Assembly (NCBI GenBank): GCA_964514055.1 | Contig: CAZEPB010000022.1 | Span: 1-26,439, forward strand | Source: SG8-32-3 sp964514055 | Lineage (GTDB): Archaea > Thermoproteota > Bathyarchaeia > Bathyarchaeales > Bathycorpusculaceae | Direction of reading: 5' to 3' | Length of the DNA: 26,439 bases | In this document: positions 14,825 to 22,180 of the stretch, in pieces | Position numbering within the stretch: position 1 is the first letter of the stretch | Layout of the letters: every line of letters begins with the position of its first letter | The notes under the pieces: model-generated | What the model was told of the DNA's origin: nothing | The model's input: the letters and a program-made list of their open reading frames with translations, nothing else | Databases searched by the model: none | Made by a program: the position numbers and the translations under genes

Positions 14825-15265
14825 TTATGTTTTGTTCCGTTTTTGCTCAATTGCTTTTTTTGCTAAAGCAACTGCTTCTTCTCTTGTTTTGCCATACAGC
14901 GCGCCTATTTCGTCTGCATCTTCTTTAGTCACTGCTGCGCCCCCAACCATAATCACAACTTTGTCCTTTATGCCTTCAAGTTCTAAGGCAGAAACTAGCT
15001 TTGGAAGATTCTGCTTAGCTGCTGTAAGCAAAACAGACACTACAACAATGTCAGCGTTTACCTCTTTAGCCTTCGAAGCAAAAGTTTCTGGAGAAACGCT
15101 TCGCCCAACATCAATAGTTTTAAACTGCGCTCGTTTGAGCGATCTTCTAACCATGTGTTTTGCAGTGTCCATTAGATCCGGCTTAAGACTGCCTATGACA
15201 ACGGTGCCTAGTGGGTTCTCTGGTTCTGGAGGCTCTTTCTCTCTCATAGCTTTTAACCAAGACAT
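14825..15265 (-). CDS. Stand-alone B12-binding-like (corrinoid) Rossmann protein lacking the cobalt-ligand His
   Basis: A 146-residue protein with the cobalamin-binding Rossmann fold of methyltransferase corrinoid proteins and no helical cap domain. Aligning blocks are GTVVIGSLKPDLMDTAKHMV (residues 20-39), FKTIDVGRSVSPETFASKAK, ADIVVVSVLLTAAKQNLPKL and VVIMVGGAAVTKEDADEIGA. The usual DxHxxG motif is replaced by DLMDTA: Met instead of the cobalt-binding His, and Ala instead of Gly. It is therefore either a His-off B12 binder or a protein that kept the fold for another ligand (inference). The ATG is at 15263-15265, preceded by GGAG about 8 nt upstream. It lies 115 nt downstream of hcp on the same strand, perhaps co-transcribed. 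Confidence 0.8.
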   Translation of the reverse strand: MSWLKAMREKEPPEPENPLGTVVIGSLKPDLMDTAKHMVRRSLKRAQFKTIDVGRSVSPETFASKAKEVNADIVVVSVLLTAAKQNLPKLVSALELEGIKDKVVIMVGGAAVTKEDADEIGALYGKTREEAVALAKKAIEQKRNKT

Positions 15266-15380
15266 TTCAAATCAAACTCCTATTTCCTTCATAACTGATA
15301 ATCAAAATCTTTTAACGTTGCTGTTAACTTGCCCGCAACCCTTGACAGGAAGGGCAAATAATAACTGGTCTTTTGACGTT

Positions 15381-17030
15381 TCATAGGGCAACACCAAAGA
15401 CATAATCGAGGATTGCTTTCAGGTCCTCGTCTGGAGTTTTTATAGGCTTAATGTGAAACCTTTCAAGCATTTTTGGGGTCATAAATGCTGGAAGACTCGG
15501 TCCTAAGCGAATATTTTTTATACCTAGATGGAAAAGAGACAGCAGAATAGCCACAGCCTTTTGCTCATACCACGACAGTATAAAGAACAATGGCAATTCA
15601 CTCATCTTAGACTGGAATATTTCTTCAAAAGCTTCAGCTACTTTAATAGCAGAGTAAGCATCATTGCATTGTCCTACATCTAGCAGTCTAGGGATGCCGC
15701 CGACCTGACCCAAATCTTTGTCGAAGAACCGGAATTTTCCGCAGGCCAAAGTCAGAACAAGAGAGTCACTGGGGGTCTTCTCAACAAACTCAGTGTAGTA
15801 ATTACGCCCAGGCTTAGCACCGTCGCAGCCAGCTACAAGAAAGAAAGAGTTAACCTGCCCTTTCATCACTAGTTCAGTTATATTTTCTACTAACGAAAGA
15901 AACGATTTTCTGCCATAACCAACAGTTACAGTTTTGTCCTTCTTGTCCTCTTTGAACCCAGGCATTTCCAATGCTTTTTCTATGACAGGTGAAAAGTCGT
16001 CGCATACCTTGTCAGAACATTCAATGTGAGTTACATCTGACCAGCCTACTGGACCAGAAGTGAATATGTTTCCTTTATAGCTGTCTACAGGTCTCTGAAG
16101 ACAGTTTGTGGTCATCAGGATTGCACCTGGAAAATTCAAGAATTCTCTTTGCTGATTTTGCCATGCGGTTCCATAGTGGCCGAAAAAGTGAGTATACTTC
16201 TTTAAGTTGGGATAGGCGTGTGCAGGCAACATCTCTCCATGTGAGTAAACATAAATGCCTTTGTCCTGGCTTTGCTTTAGAACCTCATCTAAATCTTTTA
16301 GATCGTGACCTGACACCAGAATCGCTTTGCCTTTCTTATGACCTAAAGGAACCTGCGTGGGAACAGGATCACCGTAAGCTTCTGTGTTTCCAGCGTCCAA
16401 GAGTTCCATGGCTCTGATATTGATTTCCCCACATTTCAAAGCGAGATCAAAAAAGTCTTCAACGCCTAACGAATCGTCCAAGGTTGCCGCAAGACCTTGC
16501 TGGATGAACTCGAAAACTTTGTCATCCTTTTTTCCAAGTCGATAAGCATGATAAGCGTAAGCTGACACCCCTTTTACCCCAAAAATTAAGAGCCAGCGAA
16601 GCCCATGCAAGTCAGGGTCTACTGAGCGGTCAGCGTAAACCCCCACCTGTTTTCCCTGGCTGACCAAACCTTCTTTCGTCTTTTCGATCAGCAAATCAAC
16701 TGGACCATGGAATTCAACATTTCCTCCGGCTGAATGCACATTTTCACGGAGAACATCACGAAGCCTCACCGCTTTTTTAATGTATTCGATTAGTTTAGCT
16801 GGGTCGAAATTCACATTAGTTAATGTAGCGAAAGCTGCCTCGCAAATAAACAGGTTTAATTGCTCATCTTTGACTCCGACTTTTCGTCCTTCTACTGCTA
16901 GCTGAGATAAGCCTCTAAGCATGTAAATCAACAAGTCTTGAAGCGCACCCACTTCGGGATTTTTCCCACAAACACCAAAAGTCGTACACCCTTTTCCCTG
17001 AGCGGTTTGCTCACATTGATAACAAAACAT
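15381..17030 (-). CDS. hcp: Hybrid-cluster protein / hydroxylamine reductase
   Basis: A 549-residue Hcp, an Fe-S-O hybrid-cluster enzyme that reduces hydroxylamine and acts in nitric oxide handling under anaerobiosis (established). The N-terminal MFCYQCEQTAQGKGCTTFGV then C gives C3-x2-C6-x8-C15-x5-C21, the [4Fe-4S] pattern of the anaerobe type. Hybrid-cluster ligands are all present in order: GHDLKD (His), SHGEMLPAHAYP (Glu), TTNCLQ, VAGCDGAKPG, LACGKF, VGQCNDAYSA and SWYEQKAVAI (Glu). Start ATG 17028-17030, AAGGG 3 nt upstream. The frame runs open to 17237, but the extra residues translate the tRNA-derived repeat copy 2 (GRWDLNLEP), so that extension is spurious. It ends 115 nt before the corrinoid-like gene. 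Confidence 0.96.
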   Translation of the reverse strand: MFCYQCEQTAQGKGCTTFGVCGKNPEVGALQDLLIYMLRGLSQLAVEGRKVGVKDEQLNLFICEAAFATLTNVNFDPAKLIEYIKKAVRLRDVLRENVHSAGGNVEFHGPVDLLIEKTKEGLVSQGKQVGVYADRSVDPDLHGLRWLLIFGVKGVSAYAYHAYRLGKKDDKVFEFIQQGLAATLDDSLGVEDFFDLALKCGEINIRAMELLDAGNTEAYGDPVPTQVPLGHKKGKAILVSGHDLKDLDEVLKQSQDKGIYVYSHGEMLPAHAYPNLKKYTHFFGHYGTAWQNQQREFLNFPGAILMTTNCLQRPVDSYKGNIFTSGPVGWSDVTHIECSDKVCDDFSPVIEKALEMPGFKEDKKDKTVTVGYGRKSFLSLVENITELVMKGQVNSFFLVAGCDGAKPGRNYYTEFVEKTPSDSLVLTLACGKFRFFDKDLGQVGGIPRLLDVGQCNDAYSAIKVAEAFEEIFQSKMSELPLFFILSWYEQKAVAILLSLFHLGIKNIRLGPSLPAFMTPKMLERFHIKPIKTPDEDLKAILDYVFGVAL

Positions 17031-17113
17031 GGGACCCTTATTCACCAGATTACACCTATAATCAATTAAACATGAATGTAGATATCTCTTGCCCCTTACC
17101 AGTAAGGGTTCAA

Positions 17114-17138
17114 GGTTCAAATCCCAGCGACCCCACCA
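17114..17138 (+). repeat. tRNA-3'-end repeat, copy 2 (perfect core)
   Basis: These 25 nt are identical to tRNA bases 10796-10820. Unlike copies 1, 3 and 4, the sequence upstream (CTTACCAGTAAGGGTTCAA) lacks the GTTGTGCGG arm, so this insertion boundary either belongs to a different element type or has been rebuilt. Confidence 0.85.
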
Positions 17139-17224
17139 CGATAATCCAGGCGCACCATTCGCGAGTATTGCTACTTGCGTTTTCTGAATAGCTTTACATC
17201 GTTGGGGTTCACAGTACGCTTTCA

Positions 17225-18205
17225 TTAAATGAACCATGAGTCTGGCAATTCAAATTCAGCGATTACTGGTGCATGATCTGATTCAGGATAATACTCTGGA
17301 TATGAGTATGCAATACTTTTGTCTGGGATTAATTCATTGAATATTTCTGTCCCTCTCCAGTAAGGATATAACGATTTAGACGCAATTATATGATCAAGCA
17401 TGTTTCCTTTACCATGGTGCAACAAAGAATATCTTTGATCTGACGGTATGTTATATTCGCATGGAACCATAATGAATGGCCCGAGGGCGCTGTTACTTAC
17501 CTCTCTCATTGAACCAACTATTGTTCTAAAGGGAACTGAACCAATTTCAGCATTAAAATCCCCAGCTACAACAATAGAAGCTTGGGCATCAGTATTGAAA
17601 AGATTATCGACCAACATTCGAGTTTCAAGGGCTTGACCAACACGCTTTATTGCAGATATGAAGAAGCCCTCGGACCAACCATAAATGGTATTCCATTCCC
17701 AGTACTTTGTTGGATTTTGTTGTCCCACGATCTTCACAGGTATTTTTGATTTAAGATGCAAATTGATTGCATGAATAACCTTGTTGTTCCCTAGTTTAAT
17801 TTCACAACAAAGAATAGGTCGTTCCCAAGTTACAGTATCTACGGTGGCAGGTGGATTTCTTGTCATTATTTTCCATTTCGGTTTTTCAACTAAATCATGG
17901 TGATAATGCGTTAGATTTTGGATTGGATACTTGCTTAATATTACAAGGTTTCTTTTAGCATAGGGTTGGGTTCGTCCTGAAGACTTAGTCTTGGTATATT
18001 CCATATTGAAATGTTCTTGGTCGTAACGTGTACCCTGAAGTAGATCTTGGAGTGCAGAGATTGAATGAACCTCCTGCAAAAATAGTAATTCTGCGTTCAT
18101 GCGTTCAAGCATCGATCTCAAAACTGGTTTTCTTCGGTTGAACTCATTTGGATCTTTGTCATCAAGATTGTCAAAGTTAAAGGTGCCAATTCGAAAGACT
18201 TTCAA
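17225..18205 (-). CDS. Endonuclease/exonuclease/phosphatase-family protein
   Basis: A 326-residue metal-dependent hydrolase of the EEP superfamily (exonuclease III, DNase I, sphingomyelinase, inositol phosphatases). The motifs appear in order: RIGTFNFDNL (residues 5-14), LLFLQEVHS (Mg-binding Glu), AINLHLKS, VVAGDFNAE (catalytic Asp/Asn), MLDHIIAS, and YPESDHAPVIAEF (catalytic Asp-His). There is no signal peptide, so it is cytoplasmic; whether it acts on DNA or on phosphoesters cannot be told. Base composition is AT-richer than the flanks, and its upstream region (18206-18410) is very AT-rich, which suggests foreign origin. The start ATG 18203-18205 has GGAAGATT about 8 nt upstream. It is the only gene of cassette C, lying between copies 2 and 3. 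Confidence 0.88.
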   Translation of the reverse strand: MKVFRIGTFNFDNLDDKDPNEFNRRKPVLRSMLERMNAELLFLQEVHSISALQDLLQGTRYDQEHFNMEYTKTKSSGRTQPYAKRNLVILSKYPIQNLTHYHHDLVEKPKWKIMTRNPPATVDTVTWERPILCCEIKLGNNKVIHAINLHLKSKIPVKIVGQQNPTKYWEWNTIYGWSEGFFISAIKRVGQALETRMLVDNLFNTDAQASIVVAGDFNAEIGSVPFRTIVGSMREVSNSALGPFIMVPCEYNIPSDQRYSLLHHGKGNMLDHIIASKSLYPYWRGTEIFNELIPDKSIAYSYPEYYPESDHAPVIAEFELPDSWFI

Positions 18206-18410
18206 TTTTAATCTTCCTGATTTTTCAATCTTTTTACAATTAAAAGCAATTTTTTGCTAAATTCCCATAATTGCTTTAGATTCCACTGATAATTATTAAT
18301 TATTTATCATATTTAATAATTTTTTCCTTTTAACAATTTAATATATATGGAAAAAAAATCAATAAAATTATCAATTAAGATTTAAATTACTATTTCAATA
18401 CAAAAAAAGA

Positions 18411-18462
18411 GGGTTGTGCGGTTGGCACCTCCATTTGTCCCAGGTTCCCAGAGACCGCAATC
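18411..18462 (+). repeat. tRNA-3'-end repeat, copy 3 (decayed)
   Basis: GGGTTGTGCGGTTGGCACC followed by TCCATTTGTCCCAGGTTC repeats the arm of copies 1 and 4 with a few substitutions. The tRNA core is damaged: after GGTTC the AAATC is missing and CGACCCCACCA has become AGACCGCAATC. A-rich runs flank it on both sides. Read on the minus strand the runs become oligo-T, so it may also end transcription of the gene at 18490. Confidence 0.7.
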
Positions 18463-18489
18463 AAAAAAAGGGGAATAATTGGTATGGAA

Positions 18490-19596
18490 CTACCACCAAG
18501 TTATCGAGTTGTAGAAATCGACTTCGTATGGTCCCTCTTGCGTCAGTTCAAAGGACACCAATCCTTGACTCAAGTCTATCACTAGTGCATTGAATGGTCC
18601 AGTTGTCAGGATTTGAGAACATTCCCATCCTGGCGGAGGCGTCGGAAAACTCTCCTGTACTGTGTAGGTGCCCGAAATTATTGGAACGTTAGAGAACTGA
18701 TAGTCACCATTGACATCTGTAGTCTGTGTAACGAAGGAACCATCTGGTAACGTAAGAGTAATCTCCCAACCCGAAGCAGGTGTCCAACCTGAAGGCTGAG
18801 CGCAAACGTATTTCTTACCACTGATTACGGTTGTCATCGGTGCAGCTTGCACGATTGGAATAGGTATAGTCTTATCACCGATCCCTGGATATTGTAGGTA
18901 GAAATGCCTTGAAGAGCCAGTTGCGAATGATGCACCATGCCATGCTGCTGTCCAACTCGCAAACTCATCGCCGGCCAACGATGTTGGTAAAGTAGCTTCC
19001 AATCCGGCTGACCATATATAGTCCAGAGCTAAATGCGCCCTGAAGAACAAGATTATGTGGTCTCCCGTCCATTGCATATCTTGGACAGAGAAATAGCGTT
19101 CTACAGCTGGAGAACTCCCTCCTGTGCCGTCTCCTGTTCCAGCTGGCCATGCGTCCATGAAATTAACGATACTTGGTTGTCCAATGACGGCAGTTTCACC
19201 AGCTTCAGGTGTTACGATATGCGTACCCCAACCTGCAGGAGGAATATCTACTCCATTAGGTAGAAAATCTCCAGTTGACCATTGAAATCCCGTTGCCACG
19301 GATGTGTCAAATCCATCTATGTAAATGGCTCCTGAGCTGGGCTGGAAAAAGTTATAGCTAATGCTGAAAACGTCTGCTCCCCACATTTTACTGGAGCTGT
19401 CTATTCGAAGTTGATATGAGACGAAGTCGCCTTCTGCGTAGTCCTTACCCAAGTTACCGACCACCCATTTGCCTTGTTGCGAGTTGTATCCCTTAAAGCG
19501 TTCAGAAGGCTCTTTAGCGAAAACTGCAACTGCACTGCCCAAACTTATTATCAGACAACCTATCAACAGCAAAACGGTTAAAGTCTTTATTTTCAT
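18490..19596 (-). CDS. Secreted protein with C-terminal Cna-B/SdrD-like domain
   Basis: A 368-residue secreted protein. Residues 1-27 form a signal peptide (MKIKTLTVLLLIGCLIISLG, ending FAKEP). Residues 40-250 are an unrecognised beta-rich, Trp/Tyr-rich domain (VSYQLRIDSSSKMWGADVFS, TAAWHGASFATGSSRHFY). Residues about 255-360 look like a Cna-B/SdrD B-type Ig domain: WEITLTLPDGSFVTQTTDVN, GDYQFSNVPIISGTYTVQES. There is no C-terminal anchor, so it is probably released or held by another protein. GAGGAGGTGA lies 5 nt before the ATG, a strong ribosome site. It fills cassette D alone, with repeat copies 3 and 4 on either side, and seems self-contained. Confidence 0.77.
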   Translation of the reverse strand: MKIKTLTVLLLIGCLIISLGSAVAVFAKEPSERFKGYNSQQGKWVVGNLGKDYAEGDFVSYQLRIDSSSKMWGADVFSISYNFFQPSSGAIYIDGFDTSVATGFQWSTGDFLPNGVDIPPAGWGTHIVTPEAGETAVIGQPSIVNFMDAWPAGTGDGTGGSSPAVERYFSVQDMQWTGDHIILFFRAHLALDYIWSAGLEATLPTSLAGDEFASWTAAWHGASFATGSSRHFYLQYPGIGDKTIPIPIVQAAPMTTVISGKKYVCAQPSGWTPASGWEITLTLPDGSFVTQTTDVNGDYQFSNVPIISGTYTVQESFPTPPPGWECSQILTTGPFNALVIDLSQGLVSFELTQEGPYEVDFYNSITWW

Positions 19597-19750
19597 TGTT
19601 TCACCTCCTCATTACCGAAAATAGAAAGCAACTATGTAGAATTCAATATTACTTCAATTTAAAGTGAAAAGACAGATAATTCCAGAAAAATTTAATATTT
19701 GTTCCACAATGTGAATACGCGAGTTTGTACATAGACAAAAAAGGAAAAAA

Positions 19751-19810
19751 GGGGAGTTGTGCGGGTGACATCTCCATTTGTCCCAAGTTCAAATTCCAGC
19801 CACCCCACCA
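19751..19810 (+). repeat. tRNA-3'-end repeat, copy 4 (3 mismatches)
   Basis: The arm GTTGTGCGGGTGACATCTCC then ATTTGTCCCA matches copy 1 closely. The 25-nt core (19786-19810) differs from the tRNA at three places and still ends CCACCCCACCA. It abuts the stop codon of the SGNH-like gene, only one base away (19812-19814). Oligo-A upstream gives CCCCTTTTTT on the minus strand, a likely archaeal terminator for that gene. Confidence 0.8.
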
Positions 19811-19811
19811 T

Positions 19812-20867
19812 TCAGGTCAAACACCCCGGTTTAATGGCGCTGGTCTTGCTTTTGCTGAGGAAGGCTATAGCTAACGTCGAGATTATGAGAACAGACAAAA
19901 CTGCAAGCTCGGAAAACTCGGGAATTACTTGAAAATCGCTGTAAACGTTATTCAGAAGCGACACAAACTCGGTTGTGGCTTTCTCGTTTCCTGCTCTGCT
20001 CGGGTGATTGTCGCCAGTTGGATACTCCAAGACGTTCGAGTTTGCGTCGTCGTCTCCATCTGTTTTATGTTGGACGGCGCCGTTCCACCACCGATGGTGA
20101 TTGCCCAATTCTAAGCCTACGTCGTTAGTGTCTGAGTCTCCGCCATTCGTGGTTAACACGTTATAAAAGTCAAACACGAAAACGTTGCCAACATTGTAGT
20201 CTGTTAGCCACTCGCTCACAAGCCAATTGTTGAAGGCACGTGCATTATCAGCGTACGCAGCGTCTGTTAACGGCGGTGCCGTGACAACTACAAACAGCTT
20301 ATCCGGACGCGTCTTAAAGTACTCTAGTAAGTCAATGTAAATTCCCTTGGCGTTCGCCACAGTATGATATTGTGAACCACAGCTTTGTCCGCGCAAATGG
20401 TTTTCGTCAATCGCCGGCACTGGGTCGTTGACATCACCCTTCAAGGCAGAGTTTGGATAGCAAGACTTGAACATTATGACTTCGTTTTCGCCGCTGACCT
20501 CTGTTGACATACGAGAGTAAGAAGAGTGCTGCCCGTTTTCGGTATAAAGCGCATTTAGGTATTCTGTGCTATCGGGACCTCGGAACCAGAGCCACCAATG
20601 TCCAATGTCTGTACTGCTGCCGATGCTATCAGGACCCCACCCGTAGTTTGTGTCGCTTACAAAGTAATTGTTGTCTCGTAAGGCAATGCCTAAACCGCCG
20701 TTGCCGTCGCTTAACCAGTTAGAGCCGCATGAATGATGAATGAATATCAAGCGAACCGGGTCTGCAGGCGGGTTTATGGACGCGTACGCTTCAACACAGA
20801 GGCTGGCAGTAGTTAACATAAATAGAATCGCAGCAATGCTCAGTATTTGCCGTCGACGACCAAGCAT
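19812..20867 (-). CDS. Secreted SGNH/GDSL-like hydrolase with PEF-type C-terminal anchor
   Basis: A 351-residue exported protein. Residues 1-30 are a signal peptide (basic GRRR, then hydrophobic, ending AYAS). The segment LIFIHHSCGSNWLSDGNGGL near residue 40 offers a nucleophile Ser46 in the position of the GDSL block, and GDNHPSRAGNEKAT near 285 gives Asp286/His288 like the C-terminal D-x-H of SGNH hydrolases. VIMFKSCYPNSAL and KLFVVVTAPPL are the intervening strands. The catalytic assignment is inferred. The C-terminus VIPEFSELAVLSVLIISTLA ending in FLSKSK is a PEF-type sorting tail like that of the secreted protein at 3381. GGTGA lies 7 nt before the ATG. The stop codon is one base from repeat copy 4, so the last residues may have been set by an insertion. 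Confidence 0.78.
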   Translation of the reverse strand: MLGRRRQILSIAAILFMLTTASLCVEAYASINPPADPVRLIFIHHSCGSNWLSDGNGGLGIALRDNNYFVSDTNYGWGPDSIGSSTDIGHWWLWFRGPDSTEYLNALYTENGQHSSYSRMSTEVSGENEVIMFKSCYPNSALKGDVNDPVPAIDENHLRGQSCGSQYHTVANAKGIYIDLLEYFKTRPDKLFVVVTAPPLTDAAYADNARAFNNWLVSEWLTDYNVGNVFVFDFYNVLTTNGGDSDTNDVGLELGNHHRWWNGAVQHKTDGDDDANSNVLEYPTGDNHPSRAGNEKATTEFVSLLNNVYSDFQVIPEFSELAVLSVLIISTLAIAFLSKSKTSAIKPGCLT

Positions 20868-20991
20868 TAATCAAGTCACCCATGCATTTCCGGCTATTTA
20901 GAACTCACAATATATTTGATTTATGAACTAGCCATTCATCTCGTGTGTGCGATTCATAACACTCATTTTTCAAGTATAGGCATGAACAAAT

Positions 20992-22014
20992 TTAGAAATC
21001 GTTTCCTTTAACGGCTTTAGTGTCATTTGCCAGTTCCTGTGGCTTTAATCCCTTCGAGCGTTTAAATTTGATGTATGGGATGAGTTTTTCCGCGATGATG
21101 AAGGCGATAGTTGCGTAAGCTATTCCGCCTAGTATGTCTACTATGTAGTGTTCTCCAAGGTACACGGCGCTGAACCAAACCCCAAAAGGAAAAACCAGAA
21201 TAGGCAACGCCTTCCATTTTCCAATCTTCAACGCAAACAAGCTGATTAGCCATGGAAGAGCCGAGTGCATACTTGGAAACGCCGCAAACTGGTTAGGCTC
21301 AATGAAGTCATAAATGGTACGGTAAACGGGCACACCCAAACTTTTGTCAACATCAAAAAGGACGCGGGTAACACCATGCACCCCATACCATGGAGGCGCC
21401 ACTGGATAAACCAGAAAAGTGATCAGCGCACTATAAGTTAAAATCACCAGGGCAATCGTGTATTTGGAGTAGTCCCTTGGGGCAGTTCTCCACAACAGAA
21501 ACGCGAAGATTGTCGGCGCAAAAAAGTGAATGGAATAGAAAAAAGCACCAATGTAATCGAGAACGGGCATTCTGTAGAGTTGCTGAAGCATCACCGTAGG
21601 GATTGACCCGAACATTTGAAGTTCCGCAGTTATGGGTTCGGAAACATGAATGATACTCGTCACCGCGCCCACTAAACCGTACATCGCCTGATACGATACG
21701 AACAATGTTACGAATGGAATCCAGTCCTTCACGAAACGTTTGCTCCACTTGTTATACGCCGCGTAAATGAAAAAACACAGCACTAGAAACTCTGGTCCAG
21801 GAATTACACTATACGTAAGACAGAAAATGGCAAGCACTAAAACGTAGAGAGCTGGAAGTGCAATAGCTAAAGCGCCGGGAGAACGGGAAATAAGCTTTCC
21901 CTTGTGGTCAGCTTGCGCTTTGTCTTTTTTATGCACTTTAGAACCGCCCGCTCCTTCTTCTCCGCTTGTTTGAGGTTGCGCCACTGTGTTAAATATTTTC
22001 CGCAATTCCCTCAT
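20992..22014 (-). CDS. PAP2/AUR1-like membrane phosphatase or phosphotransferase
   Basis: A 340-residue membrane protein: a charged, Lys-rich N-terminus of about 45 residues, then seven or so hydrophobic segments. The C-terminal half has QFAAFPSMHSALPWLISLF and AVYLGEHYIVDILGGIAYAT, the PSMHS and H-x3-D parts of the PAP2 superfamily motifs, in the AUR1/inositol-phosphorylceramide-synthase-like variant; VYPVAPPWYGVHGV precedes them as usual in that group. The acid-phosphatase KX6RP motif is not evident. Its substrate is probably a lipid phosphate or a polar head group transferred to a membrane lipid (inference). I use the ATG 22012-22014; a TTG two codons earlier is also possible and no strong ribosome site is seen. 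Stand-alone gene. Confidence 0.83.
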   Translation of the reverse strand: MRELRKIFNTVAQPQTSGEEGAGGSKVHKKDKAQADHKGKLISRSPGALAIALPALYVLVLAIFCLTYSVIPGPEFLVLCFFIYAAYNKWSKRFVKDWIPFVTLFVSYQAMYGLVGAVTSIIHVSEPITAELQMFGSIPTVMLQQLYRMPVLDYIGAFFYSIHFFAPTIFAFLLWRTAPRDYSKYTIALVILTYSALITFLVYPVAPPWYGVHGVTRVLFDVDKSLGVPVYRTIYDFIEPNQFAAFPSMHSALPWLISLFALKIGKWKALPILVFPFGVWFSAVYLGEHYIVDILGGIAYATIAFIIAEKLIPYIKFKRSKGLKPQELANDTKAVKGNDF

Positions 22015-22116
22015 GAACAAGCGGTTATTTTAACATTCGCGCAACCCTTTTCATGTGCTACTGCAAGCTGGAAAAGATAACACTTGCGGGGCAATCCAGC
22101 TAAGTTTTTACGGGTC

Positions 22117-22124
22117 TTTATATG
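22117..22124 (+). promoter_or_regulatory. TATA box for the HEAT-repeat gene
   Basis: TTTATATG at 22117-22124 is about 60 nt before the ATG at 22181, leaving a short leader that contains the GAGGAG ribosome site. Confidence 0.45.
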
Positions 22125-22180
22125 CTTGAGTCTAAAAGTAAATAACAGAAGTATTCCACTTGAGGAGATGCGCGATAATT

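Noticed and set aside
17031..17237. N-terminal extension of Hcp to 618 residues
   Set aside because: It translates the tRNA-derived repeat copy 2 (GRWDLNLEP) and has no homology; all known Hcp proteins start at the MFCYQC block.
10742..19810. CRISPR array
   Set aside because: The repeats are 1.3-4 kb apart with genes between them, they match a tRNA 3' end, and no cas gene is present.
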